A stretch of 64,000 nt of DNA, taken from positions 31,823,246-31,887,245 of the forward strand of contig OV277866.1 in assembly GCA_922989275.2 (NCBI GenBank), in the 5' to 3' direction. The notes under the pieces are model-generated. The model had not been told where the DNA came from. It saw only the letters and a program-made list of their open reading frames with translations, and did not search any database. A program made the position numbers and the translations under genes. Shown here in pieces: positions 22,076-32,900 of the stretch (position 1 is its first letter; the number at the start of each line of letters is the position of its first letter). The stretch is from Gari tellinella. Lineage: Eukaryota; Mollusca; Bivalvia; Cardiida; Psammobiidae.

Positions 22076-22536
22076 TTTACCCCTTCACCATATCATTGTC
22101 GTTTGCTTCAATTGTGTTGTTTGCAAGATCGTTTCAAAGGAAGATTCAGTGTAGTATGACTTAAAACATATCGAAACCAGTGTCAAACAGTTTGGATCCT
22201 GGACAGACGCAGCGTTAAGCGGAGTCTGATCAGGATCCAAAAATGTTTGCAAACGCCCTTTCAACAGTCATTAACCCATTACCCCATAGCCCGTTTCTTG
22301 TTTTGGAGATATTTTACCACTTAAAGTAGGTTGTAAGTAAAGCAGAATGCGCCATAAGCGCATTCTGCTTTACTGTCAGCCTGCTTTAAGCTACCAGCTG
22401 CTAGAATATAGAAAATATTTCCTATGATTTTTATTTGTGACTGTATAAATTGAAACTATTTTCTTCAATGGATGAATTAATTTAAGGCGTAAAAAGGCGT
22501 ATTTATGGTGTAATGGGTTATGAGTGAAAGGGTTAA
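22076..22536. mobile_element. TP4 MITE split by TP1
   Basis: ttaccccttcaccatatcat at the left and gagtgaaagggttaa at the right. The core hairpin is gatcctggacagacgcagcg / ggagtctgatcaggatccaa. TP1 occupies 22271-22520. Confidence 0.7.
22271..22520. mobile_element. TP1 MITE nested in TP4
   Basis: TTAACCCATTACCCCATAGC to tatggtgtaatgggtta, with core A hairpin. The host TP4 end gtgaaagggttaa resumes directly. Confidence 0.75.
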
Positions 22537-22654
22537 CTTAGCATTCAAAGAGCTGTTTTGTGTTTTTCCGCAGTTACATATATATCTAAAAGCTTGCTAG
22601 GTACTAGGCTTATTAGCCTGTCTCTAGGTTTGAAGACAGGTGACCTTTTAAAGC

Positions 22655-23142
22655 GACTCGCAACCGGATGGTATATTTGCAAAAATAAAAGAAAATACTA
22701 AAATAAAACCAAATGTGTAGCATTATCGTGCATCTGGCATTTGAAAAATATGATCAGTCTAAAACCATCCTAAAGAAAGGTCTTCAAATATTATTTTTTG
22801 AGATATTTTCCATCGCTTTATCCATAATGCATCGAAAGACGCTGTAGAAATTGAGCACGGGCTCAGACATAAACCCGAGCGGAATGAAGTACTCTCCATC
22901 TCACACTGAAGTACGTTAAATCGTCCCCAAAGATATGAATAGGCCTGTGGTCGAGTGGTCTAAGGGGTTGTCTTATATTTGCTATTCTGTCCCCCCATGC
23001 CGGGTCCCGGGTTCGAATCCCACCAGAGCTTAATATATTTTTTTTATTGAAATGCATTAAATTTTTTAACTGAATTTCTAATCCTTAACTAATTCTTACC
23101 CGCTCATATAGGTTTTTAAAGCTTAATCTGATTGCGAGTCTC
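22655..23142. mobile_element. hAT-like nonautonomous element with 8-bp duplication
   Basis: Termini GACTCGCAACCGGAT and ATCTGATTGCGAGTC are inverted, flanked by TTTAAAGC (22647-22654, 23143-23150) inside a TP1 fragment (tgacctttTAAAGCaggttt). It carries a tRNA-like module at about 22941-23030 and a run of eight T at about 23037. The tRNA-like part may be a captured tRNA or SINE head. The 8-bp duplication suggests hAT-type mobilisation. Confidence 0.75.
22941..23030 (+). other. tRNA-like Pol III promoter module (class II tRNA-derived)
   Basis: A box TGGTCGAGTGG (22948-22958) and a consensus B box GGTTCGAATCC (23010-23020) are spaced as in tRNA-Leu/Ser genes with a long variable arm. The acceptor ends pair poorly (aggcctg / cagagct, 5 of 7) and the T-stem has mismatches, so this is not a functional tRNA gene. 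It could still recruit TFIIIC. It lies inside the element at 22655-23142. Confidence 0.6.
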
Positions 23143-23154
23143 TTTAAAGCAGGT

Positions 23155-23453
23155 TTAACCCATTACTGCATAGCCCATTTCTAGTTTTGAAGATATGTGA
23201 CTATCCTATTCGATGATAGCTTAAAGCAGGTTGAAAATAAAGCAGAATGTGCCTGAACTCTTTGAACCCTAATCACGCATATATGTGTCATTTGCAAACA
23301 GCGTACCTGTGAGGAGTACACTTGTCCTATGCAAACAGTGTAGACTTGGGTTGCATATTTTTTACTGTATAAAATTGGAACTATTTTATTCAGTGGATGG
23401 AGGAATGAAATAAGTGCTAAAATGTGTATCTATTCTATGGAAAAATGGGTTAA
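23155..23453. mobile_element. TP1 MITE with TP2 fragment replacing its right arm
   Basis: TTAACCCATTACTGCATAGC to gaaaaatgggttaa. After gcagaatgtgcctgaac the sequence becomes TP2 left half (tctttgaaccctaatcacgc to gcaaacagtgtagac) and then returns to TP1. Confidence 0.65.
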
Positions 23454-23604
23454 CTTAAGTGACTTTCTGTCATACATATATAAACAACTGAAGCTCAGTT
23501 CCAAGTCTTAAACGTTTGGATTTTTTGGAATTAATCGTATCAAGTTTCAAGGCTGAATGAGTTGAAAAGAAAAGAAGACCATACTCCTTATTTTCAATAG
23601 TCAT

Positions 23605-23855
23605 TTAACCCTTTCCCCCATAGAAACGCCTTTTAGCGCATACAGTTTATTCTTGCCTTGAAGAAAATAGTTCCAATTTATACATTCATAAATATGTATA
23701 ATACAAAATATTTTCTATATTCTAGCAGATGATAGCTTAAAGCAGGCTGAAAGTAAAGCAGAATGTGCTTAAAGTGCATTCTGCTTTACTTTCAACCTAC
23801 TTTAAGTGGACACCTATATTCAATACTAGAGATATGCTATGTGGGAAAGGGTTAA
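23605..23855. mobile_element. TP1 MITE
   Basis: Complete, TTAACCCTTTCCCCCATAGA to gtgggaaagggttaa with core A hairpin. Confidence 0.8.
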
Positions 23856-23957
23856 GGGAGGTTTTATAGTACAATAACTTCTTATGAACTTTTGAAGACT
23901 GAGACAAAAGCACCAGGAAGATTACATGAGCATTGTGAGTGGTGTGAAATCTTCATA

Positions 23958-24171
23958 TACAGTAAAACCTCTCTATTGCAACCACTAGATTGAACATTAA
24001 TTGGGTGTATAAAAGACAGGTGACATCTGAAAGCAAGGTGATAATAAAACAGAAAGCTCCTAAAGGAGCTTTCTGTTTTATTGTCACCTTGCTTTAAGCA
24101 ATTAAATTACATGTCGTAAATGCCTTAAAATTAATCCAATTTAGTGGTTGTAATAGAGAGGCTTTACTGTA
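23958..24171. mobile_element. TA1 MITE
   Basis: TACAGTAAAACCTCTCTATT to aatagagaggctttactgta. The perfect core centre is gaaagctcctaaaggagctt. TA at both ends. Confidence 0.85.
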
Positions 24172-24536
24172 TGTGTATAGACAAAGGCAAGATAGTGTCT
24201 ACAGTCAAGTTTGTTCTTTTATTTCATGCCATTTTACCATCTACTTAAACTGGAAATAGATTTCAGTTTTTAAAAAGAAAAAGGGCAGGGTTATTGCAAA
24301 ATATGTGGTGTCTAATCAGAGTCTACTAGCTAGCTGTTTGCTGTTAGGAATTTCAGTATAAAACAAAACAGAGATGCAAATTTAGACTAGGCACCCCTTA
24401 GATAAAAAAAAATGGACAAATGCAATATGTATAAGCATGGTAGAATACACATATGCGCAAATGGGATTAAGTCTCTCAAAAAACCAAACATATTTCTCAG
24501 GTCTACACTATTTGCAAATGCAATCAGTATAGTTTA
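24172..24536. other. Intronic stretch with a TP5-like remnant
   Basis: 24300-24480 (tgtttgctgttaggaatttc ... aatgggattaag) matches the right half of the TP5 copy at 49978-50209. Nothing else supported. Confidence 0.45.
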
Positions 24537-24785
24537 TACCATTACCCCATAAATACACCTTTTTATGCCTCTAATTTATCCCTCCACTGAAGAAAATAGT
24601 TCCAATTTATACAGTTGTGAATATTTAACATTAGAAATAATTTATAAATTCTAGCAGCTGGTAGCTTAAAGCAGGCTGAAAGTAAAGGAGAATGCGCCTT
24701 AAGGCGCATTCTGCTTTACTTTCAACCTGCTTTAAGTGGTCACCTGTCTTCATAACTACAAATATGCTATGGGGTAATGGGTTAA
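24537..24785. mobile_element. TP1 MITE
   Basis: ccattaccccataaatacac to tggggtaatgggttaa with near-perfect core A. Confidence 0.8.
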
Positions 24786-25085
24786 ACAGGTCCATGGTGT
24801 TGAAAGAGTTGACCTAATCTTGTTATTTTTCAAAAAGAATAGATCGTTTTAAAAAAAGCATTATGTTTCGGTTACGGTAATGGTGATTCTCAGAAATTCT
24901 CCTTGTGATCTGAACCCAAAACCTTTTTTAAAAAAGGCCATAAATAATTCTATGAGTGTTGGGTAATTTTTTTCTTCAGCTGCATCAACTATTGTCATCT
25001 GCTACTGTTCTAAAAAAGAGTTTTCTGAATTTCTCTTCAAAACCGGGTCAGAGTCAACAGTTTGGATCTTGATGAAATGCTGCAT

Positions 25086-25278
25086 AAAGTTCCAGATAAG
25101 GGGAGTATTTAAAAAATTAAAATCTTTATTTCTGCATAAAACCCTATGGTGTCACTACTCATTAGAATCGTCTTGAAGAGACGATTCTAATGAGTAGTGA
25201 CACTATAGGGTTTTATGCAGAAATAAGTGATAAATTTGTTGGATTTGTTCAATTTACTCCCTTTTATCTGGAGCCCTT
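25086..25278. mobile_element. CAG1 MITE, TGCTGCAT duplication
   Basis: AAAGTTCCAGATAAGGGGAG to cttttatctggagccctt, flanked by TGCTGCAT at 25078-25085 and TGCTGCAT at 25278-25285. It sits inside another degraded core B element (gtcaacagtttggatcttga on the left, tacaaactatttgcaacag on the right). Confidence 0.8.
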
Positions 25279-25539
25279 GCTGCATCATATGTGTGTCTCA
25301 AAAAGAATACAAACTATTTGCAACAGTTATCATGATTTTGCTGCTCACTTAATTTAAACATATTTTATTCAGGAAAAACATAACATTAACATATTTGAGA
25401 GCATAATAAGGATTAGAATGGAAGCATAAATGCTTATTAGGTTCTTCTCCTTAATAGTTAGAATATCATATGAACAATAGTTGTCTAGATAAGACGCCTT
25501 GAATAAACGGGCAAAAACTATTTGAATAATTTTTTTTTT

Positions 25540-25712
25540 ATGTTTTCGATTAGAATTAAGTTGATACGACTAGGAGAGGATTGTTGGGTTCTCGGAGCGG
25601 TGGCGCGGCGGACAAAGGAGGTACAGATACACAGGACAGGCATCACATGCGGTACAGGCCGTTCAAATAATAGTCACAGTGCACTACTGAGAGAACCTTT
25701 TGGTTTTTAGAA
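25540..25712 (+). other. GC-rich island, possible exon remnant
   Basis: Composition differs sharply from the surroundings (tcggagcggtggcgcggcgg). One frame is open (RLGEDCWVLGAVARRTKE and beyond). There is an acceptor-like gttttcgattag before it, but no convincing donor in the right phase and no family recognised. Could be a processed-gene fragment or part of an unrecognised element. Confidence 0.25.
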
Positions 25713-25853
25713 TGAAATCCTGGACTGCTTTAAATATATAAATATATATGCTGCTCACTTGCTAAGAGTTAAAGACACAACAATGTAACGAGTGATGATA
25801 ATGTGGTTTTAGTTTCCTGCTCTTGATCATTTTATTGCAGAACAATTTGTCTC

Positions 25854-26066
25854 TTAACCCTTAGCCCGCCAAATAAATTGTCGTCTGCTATATTTCTCAT
25901 CTGCTTCAAGTTTCAAAGTGCTTCAAAGTTGCTCAAAATTGCTGAAAATGTGACCGAGTGTCAAACAGCTTGGATCAGGATGAGACGCCGAGTTACTCGG
26001 CGTCTCATCCGGATCCCAGCTGTTTGCATATGGAGCTATAGTCGTGAGTGTCAGGCTAAGGGTTAA
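25854..26066. mobile_element. TP3 MITE
   Basis: TTAACCCTTAGCCCGCCAAA to gtgtcaggctaagggttaa. Core B hairpin: caggatgagacgccgagtta / ctcggcgtctcatccggatc. It shares its right TTAA with the next TP1. Near-identical copies are at 40296 and 61979. Confidence 0.85.
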
Positions 26067-26314
26067 CCCTTTCCCTTATAAAAGCGACTTTTAGCACATG
26101 CATTTTATTCATCCGCTGAAGAAAATAGTTCCAAATTATACCATCATGAATATGTGTCATACTTAATATTTTCCTTATTCTAGCAGGTAATAGCTTATAG
26201 CAGGCTGAAAGTAAAGCAGAATGCGCCATATGGCGCATTCTGCTTTACTTTCAACCTGCTTTAAGTGGTCACCTATCTTCAATACTAGAAACAGGCTATT
26301 GGGTAAAGGGTTAA
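26063..26314. mobile_element. TP1 MITE
   Basis: TTAACCCTTTCCCTTATAAA to ttgggtaaagggttaa, with near-perfect core A (centre gcgccatatggcgc). Confidence 0.8.
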
Positions 26315-26327
26315 CAAGATGTCTTGT

Positions 26328-27600
26328 TAGCTCACCTGAGCCAAAGGCTCAAGGTGAGCTATTGGGATGGCCCTGTGTCCGTCGTCGTGCGTCGTGCGTC
26401 GTCCGTCGTCGTTAACAATTGCTTCAAATGACATCTTCTCCTAAACGGCTGAACAGATTTCAAATAAACTTTACAGGAATGTTCCTTGGGTCAAGCTCTT
26501 TCAAATTTGTTCAAAGAATTGAAAACAATATAGAACTCTGGTTGCTATGGCAACCAAAGTGAAAAAATAAGGAAATCTTAAAAAATCTTCTTGTCTGAAA
26601 CTACAAGGGCCAGAGCTTAGATATTTGGCACATAACATTATCTACAGGTCCTCTATCAAGTTTGTTCAAATTATGCCCCTGGGGTCAAAATTGGCCCCGC
26701 CCCGGGGGTCACAGTTTTACATAGAGTTATATAGTGGAAATTTCAAACGTCTTCTCCACTGAAACTGATATGGCCAGAGCTTTGATATTTGGCATGGTGA
26801 CACTTCTAAATGTCCTTTACCTAGTTTGTTCAAATGGTTCTGATCGGTTAAATATCTAGGTCATAATTCACATTCAAAATATGTATAGCAGACAGCAATT
26901 CAGCATTATAAGAGTTAGACCCTAGCCAAATTTCCTACTGGCAGAGTTACATAACTGAACTCAGGTCAGCTGGTCAGCTGGTGAGGTTGCATATGGTGGT
27001 GGCTGCTATATTTTTATGCCCTGCAGTTGGGGGCCTATTGTTTTTGTCTGTCTGCTTTTTTGTCTGTTTGTCCATTTGTTTGTCTGTCAGTCCACAACTT
27101 TAATCTTAGCCATAACTTTGTTAAAGTTAGAAACTTTATAACTTGGGTCATGTCCTACAAAGGTCAATGTCATTTTTGAGATATTTCCCAGTGTCATATT
27201 TTCTTGTCTTTGAGATAACTCCAGTTCTACTGATGTTAACCCATTACCCCATACATATGCCTTTTTACGCCTTTAATTTATTCCTCCTCTAAAGAAAATA
27301 ATTCCACTTTATATAGTCATAAACATGTAAGATATAAGAAATAGTATCTATATCTTAGTAGATGATAACTTAAAGCAGGTTGAAAGTAAAGCAGAGTGCG
27401 CAATAAATAATCATATGGAAATACATGTAGCTTGATAAGAAGAAGTGTCATGGATAAGGGCCATAACTCTGCCAATTTGTCATGTTTTTTTTTGTCTGGA
27501 AGATAATTCCATTTACAGCTATATTAAAATGTTGTCTTGCCTATTAAGCTAAGGCACAATGACCTCAGGTGAGCGAATTAAGGGCCATGGCCCTCTTGTT
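26328..27600. mobile_element. HINE-like element (AGCTCACCTGAG family)
   Basis: Starts TAGCTCACCTGAGCCAAAGG, folding with gctcaaggtgagcta, followed by a CG-rich run of cgtcgt/ccgtcg, one module of about 300 bp, then composite sequence, and ends ctcaggtgagcgaattaagg then GCCATGGCCCTCTTGTT. A TP1 fragment is nested at 27236-27402. A second HINE-like 5' end (tatgccctgcagttgggggc, then ttttgtctgtctgc) lies at about 27015. No coding capacity. Confidence 0.7.
27236..27402. mobile_element. TP1 MITE, left half
   Basis: TTAACCCATTACCCCATACA to gtaaagcagagtgcgc. The right half of the palindrome is missing. Confidence 0.65.
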
Positions 27601-29015
27601 TAACTCTTGGTTTTGCAAATTCTTATTTTAGAACAGTAGTAGAAGACAATTGTTGCAGACAGAAATATTACCCAGCATTCAAAGAGTTAAGACAATAGAT
27701 GACTACAGTTACTGTTGCAGATGAAAATATTACCCAGCATGCAAAGAGTTAAGACAATAGATGACTACAGTTACTGTTGCAGATGAAAATATTACCCAGC
27801 ATGCAAATATTTAAGACAATAGATGACTACAGTTACTGTTGAAAATATGAAAATATTACCCAGCATGCAAAGAGTTAAGACAATAGATGACTACAGTTAC
27901 TGTTGAAAATATGAAAATATTACCCAGCATGCAAAGAGTTAAGATAATAGATGACTACAGTTACTGTTGCAGATAAAAATATTACCCAGCATGCAAAGAG
28001 TTAAGACAATAGATGACTACAGTTACTGTTGCAGATGAAAATATTACCCAGCATGCAAATATTTAAGACAATAGATGACTACAGTTACTGTTGAAAATAT
28101 GAAAATATTACCCAGCATGCAAAGAGTTAAGACAATAGATGACTACAGTTACTGTTGAAAATATGAAAATATTACCCAGCATGCAAAGAGTTCAGACAAT
28201 AGATGACTACAGTTACTGTTGCAGATAAAAATATTACCCAGCATGCAAAGAGTTAAGACAATAGATGACTACAGTTACTGTTGCAGACAGAAAAATTACC
28301 CAGCATGCAAAGAGTTAAGACAATAGATGACTACAGTTACTGTTGCAGATGAAAATATTACCCAGCATGCAAAGAGTTAAGACAATAGATGACTACAGTT
28401 ACTGTTGCAGATGAAAATATTACCCAGAATGCAAATATTTAAGACAATAGATGACTACAGTTACTGTTGAAAATATGAAAATATTACCCAGCATGCAAAG
28501 AGTTAAGACAATAGATGACTACAGTTACTGTTGAAAATATGAAAATATTACCCAGCATGCAAAGAGTTAAGACAATAGATGACTACAGTTACTGTTGCAG
28601 ATAAAAATATTACCCAGCATGCAAAGAGTTAAGACAATAGATGACTACAGTTACTGTTGCAGACAGAAAAATTACCCAGCATTCAAAGAGTTAAGACAAT
28701 AGATGACTACAGTTACTGTTGCAGATGAAAATATTACCCAGCATGCAAAGAGTTAAGATAATAGATGACTACAGTTACTGTTGCAGACAGAAAAATTACC
28801 CAGCATTCAAAGAGTTAAGACAATAGATGACTACAGTTACTGTTGCAGATGAAAATATTACCCAGCATGCAAATATTTAAGACAATAGATGACTACAGTT
28901 ACTGTTGAAAATATGAAAATATTACCCAGCATGCAAAGAGTTAAGACAATAGATGACTACAGTTACTGTTGCAGATGAAAATATTACCCAGCATTCAAAG
29001 AGTTAAGATGATAAA
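27601..29015. repeat. Minisatellite, about 21 units of 62-66 bp
   Basis: Unit gttaagacaatagatgacta, cagttactgttg, a variable linker, then aatattacccagcatgcaaa and gag. Linkers fall into types gcagatgaa, gaaaatatgaa, gcagataaa and gcagacaga, plus an aaatattt variant of the 3' end. They recur in a fixed order, so the array has a higher-order structure. The left flank (27601-27690) and the unit core match the ends of the TP6 MITE at 60837-61029. Confidence 0.9.
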
Positions 29016-29049
29016 GAATCTTTTGTATATATAATTATAAATTCCGGTA

Positions 29050-29160
29050 TATAAAGGAGCAGCTAGTCTGCTTTACTTACAACCTTCTTTAAGCTACCAG
29101 CTACTAGAATATAGAAAATATTTCTTACAATACATATTCACGACTATATAAATGTGAAAA
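29050..29160. mobile_element. TP1 MITE fragment
   Basis: agtctgctttacttacaacc ... aagctaccagctactagaat ... tcacgactatataaa is the right arm and right flank of TP1 only. Confidence 0.55.
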
Positions 29161-29242
29161 TATAGAAAACTGCCAAGAGAAAACCCGGCTGGAATGTTTG
29201 GTGTCACATATCATTGACTTCACTAGTTTCCTCCTTGTTTTG

Positions 29243-29499
29243 CAGGGCTGCCATTTCTCCGGATTTTTCCTAAATCTTCAGATTTTTTTCTTGTACATGG
29301 TAGCTTAAAGCAGGCTGAAAGTAAAGCAGAATGCGCCTTAAGGCGCATTCTGCTTTACTTCCAGCCTGCTTTAAGCAGCCACGTGTCAACAAAACTAGAA
29401 ACAGTAAAGATCGGGTAAAGGTAGGATTCGTAAAATCGCACTTGAAAAATGCAAATTTGGAAATCTTAAGATTGTTCATGTCAACTTATGGCAGCCCTG
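29243..29499. mobile_element. CAG2 MITE with TP1-type core
   Basis: Ends CAGGGCTGCCATTTCTCCGG and aacttatggcagccctg, flanked by GTTTTG on both sides (29237-29242, 29500-29505). Its inside holds core A (near-perfect, centre gcgccttaaggcgc) together with TP1-like text (acaaaactagaaacag). So a TP1 core lies within unrelated termini. Confidence 0.8.
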
Positions 29500-29673
29500 G
29501 TTTTGGACTCATAAGAATGAATTAGATGAACCATTGTGGCATCTCACTTTTATACCTGAGGGTTGCTACCATATGACTTTTGTTTGGCATCATGGTTTCT
29601 AAGAGTGTGTTGTTTACACAGCTTTATATAAATTTGAACTGTTTTCTTCAGTGAAGGAAAAAATTAAAGACGT

Positions 29674-29926
29674 TTAACCCATTACACCATATAGCCTGTT
29701 TCTAGTGTTGATAATATTTGACCACTTAAGGCAGGTTGAAAGTAAAGCAGAATGCACCTTAAGGTGCATTCTGCTTTACTTTCAGCCTGCTTTAAACTAC
29801 CATCTACTATGATACATAATATATTTCTTATGGTACATATTCTTGACTGTATAAATTGGATCTATTTTCGTCAATAGTGAAATAAATTAAAGGCGTTTAA
29901 AGGTGTATTTATGGGGCTATGGGTTA
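29674..29926. mobile_element. TP1 MITE, target of the full-length LINE
   Basis: TTAACCCATTACACCATATA to ggggctatgggtta, with perfect core A (centre gcaccttaaggtgc). Its last bases CTATGGGTTA are duplicated beyond the LINE at 34089-34098. Confidence 0.85.
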
Positions 29927-32900
29927 GTTTAAACAGTATTTATTTCAGAATTTCTACATATGACATTATACACATGTTATAACATAATAAGCTATATAAG
30001 CATGGATAGGAAAACAAGTTAAACATAACTTATATAAATTCTTCTCCATGGTAATGATATATACATGTGCAAATTATGACATTATGGTTGAATTAACGTA
30101 AGACAAAACTGTTTTATTACGTACATTTTTTAACAATATGATAGGAAAATGTTACAAAGATTTACTTCAGTTGATAATTTGGTAAAGTAAACGACATAAA
30201 AATAAGGAAAAATACCTAGACTGTATTAGATATGAAATATGTAAAATTTGGTTGGATATTGAAAAAAAGAGAAACAGCACACAATGCAAGCGGTGGTCGT
30301 CAGGTCAGAATCGAGTGGTCTCAAGTCACTATTAAAAACGCTTCGATGCTGTAATGAACATTTGTACTTTTGTGGCCAGTTCTTCGTTTTGTTTAATAGA
30401 GAGACGTTCATTACCGTACAGTAGGTTATTTATTGTTGCTGGGCAAGGGATATCAGAGAAGAAGTTTAATCGAGCCTGATTGTACAAAATACAGTGTAAG
30501 AGAAAATGGTTTGCTGTTTCGACCGAGCCACAAGTGCATAGAGGTGAGTCCACGAGAGAGCGTCTGTGAAGATCATAGTTTAGTGAACTGCAACCTAATC
30601 GTAAACGAGCAAGTAAGACTTGGCCTCGGCGCGTACCGCATGAGAAGTGTGTCGGTGCCTTTTGCTTATACCTCTTAAGAGAGGATTTGAACATTTCAAT
30701 AGAAGTAGAATTGCGAATTTGAGGAGACAGTGCATTCCAGTCTTTGATAGCAGAAGGAAGGAAAGAAGATGAGTAGAGATTAGTTCTTGCGTATGGTTGG
30801 GGAATATCGTGAGCATTTCTGAGTGAGTACCGAGTTTGTTGTTGTTGTGGTATAAGGTTAGAAAGATAAGAGGGCGTAAGATTATGTGTCATTTTATACA
30901 TAAGGACAAGTTTGTGGTTTTTTCTTCTGTTAGCCAGTGTATCCCACCTTAGATCATGAAGAAGTGAGTCGATGTTGCATAACTTTGTAGCACCAGATAC
31001 AATCCTGGCTGCCTCGTTCTGCACTGCTTCAATGTCATTTTTTAACTCAACGGAACAGCTGTCCCAGACAACATTAGAATATTCTAAGACAGGGCGTATA
31101 AAAGAAATGTACATCTGCTCGAGACAAGGACGCGAAAGAACAAATTTTAAAGATCGCATGATGCCTATCCTGTTCCATGCCTTATCGAGAATGATAGAGA
31201 TATGGGATTTCCAACGAGCATCATCAGAGAGTGTTAATCCAAGATGTGTGTGTGTCGATACACCAGTAATTTGAGTGTCATTTAAGTATAATGGAGGATG
31301 ATGGGGCTTAGACAATTTTTTAGAGAACAGAACTGACTCAGTTTTAGAGGGATTGAATGAGACAAGCCATGTCTGGGACCAAGAGTGAATTGCATGAAGA
31401 TCTTCATTAAGTTTTACTGCCGAGGTAACAGGATTATCTACAACTATATACAGACTTGTGTCATCAGCAAATAATTTGATGTTCGACTGTATTTCGTTAA
31501 CAATGTCATTAATGTAGAGAAGAAATAGGACAGGACCGAGAATGGAACCTTGAGGTACACCAGCATGAATAGAAGATAGTTTGGAAGTGGAGTTTGCTAT
31601 GACTACGCGCTGTTGTCTCGATGACAAATAAGAAGAAAACCAATTAAGTAAAGAGCCGCGAATACCGATTGAGGATAGTTTATGAACAAGACCTTTGTGC
31701 CATACCCTATCGAAAGCTTTAGAGATGTCACAGAATACAGCTCGCACCTCCTTGCCTTCGTCAATAGCCTTACATATGTCATGGTATAAGAAGGTAAGTT
31801 GATTCACTGTTGAATCGCCTTTAACGAAGCCAGATTGATGAGGAGTAAGAATGTTGTTGGTAGTTAGAAAGTTGTATAAGTATTTATGTATACACCTTTC
31901 CATCACCTTACCAATACAGCTCAGAAGTGATACTGGTCTGTAATTGGATGGTTGGGATGGATCTCCTTTTTTGAAAATCGGAGTTACGTTAGCCTGCTTC
32001 CACGCAGAAGGAAAGATTGAGCGTTGGAGTAAAGTATTAAAGAAAGAGGACAGTGGCACTGCAAGTTGGTGAGCCCCTTCTCGTAAAAGACGAGGTGATA
32101 TAAGATCAGGACCACTAGCTTTAGATGCATCCATTACAGAAATGGCGTCAAGAACGTCTTGTGGTGAAATGGTTACATTATTAAGAGTAGGTGTTTCGGT
32201 TTCTGCTAAATGAGGTAAGTTTGCGTTATTATCATTAAGTTGTGACTGTTTACAGAAGAAGTCGTTAAGTAAGTTTGCTTTTTCGTCGTCTGTAGAGGCA
32301 GTAGTGTTATTGATCGATAGTGTTGGGATAGAGGCTTTTTCTTTTTTACGTGAAAGTTTTTTGTAAAGTTTAAACCATTCGCTTGAGGAAGTTTTTGCCG
32401 AATTTATTTTTTCAATCAAATTGTTTTGGTATTCAGATTTTGACTTTCTTAATGCGTTAGTAACTTTATTTCTTGCTTTTCTAAACTCAGCCCAATGTAA
32501 TTCATTATTTCCAGCCTTAGCTTTTTTGTGTAGTTTGTTGCGTTTCCTTATTAGTTTTTTAATGCTATTATTCATCCACGGGATATCGCCAGGTCTAATT
32601 GTAACAAGTTTATTTGGAATGGTTTCAGACGCTTTAGATAAAATAGTGTGTGTAATGGAGTTTGAAACGGCTTCAGCATCTTCAGAAGACAAGATTGTAT
32701 TCCACTCTACCGAGCTCAATTTATCCCTGAAACTTTGATAATTAGCTCTTTCATAAAGCCAAATTCGTCGTTTATATGGATGTGGCAAGAGTTTTTTAAA
32801 TTTAAAAACAGTTACGACGGGGCAGTGGAAACGAATAAGATCAGGTATAAACGGGGCTGCGACATAGCTTGCACAAATAGGCTGGACGTTTTTAACAAAT

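Noticed and set aside
22944..23029. Functional tRNA gene
   Set aside because: Acceptor and T stems mispair and it sits within a mobile element; only the Pol III boxes are intact.
27690..29010. Regularly spaced repeats resembling a CRISPR array
   Set aside because: Units are contiguous with small linker variants rather than unique spacers, and the genome is eukaryotic. It is a minisatellite.
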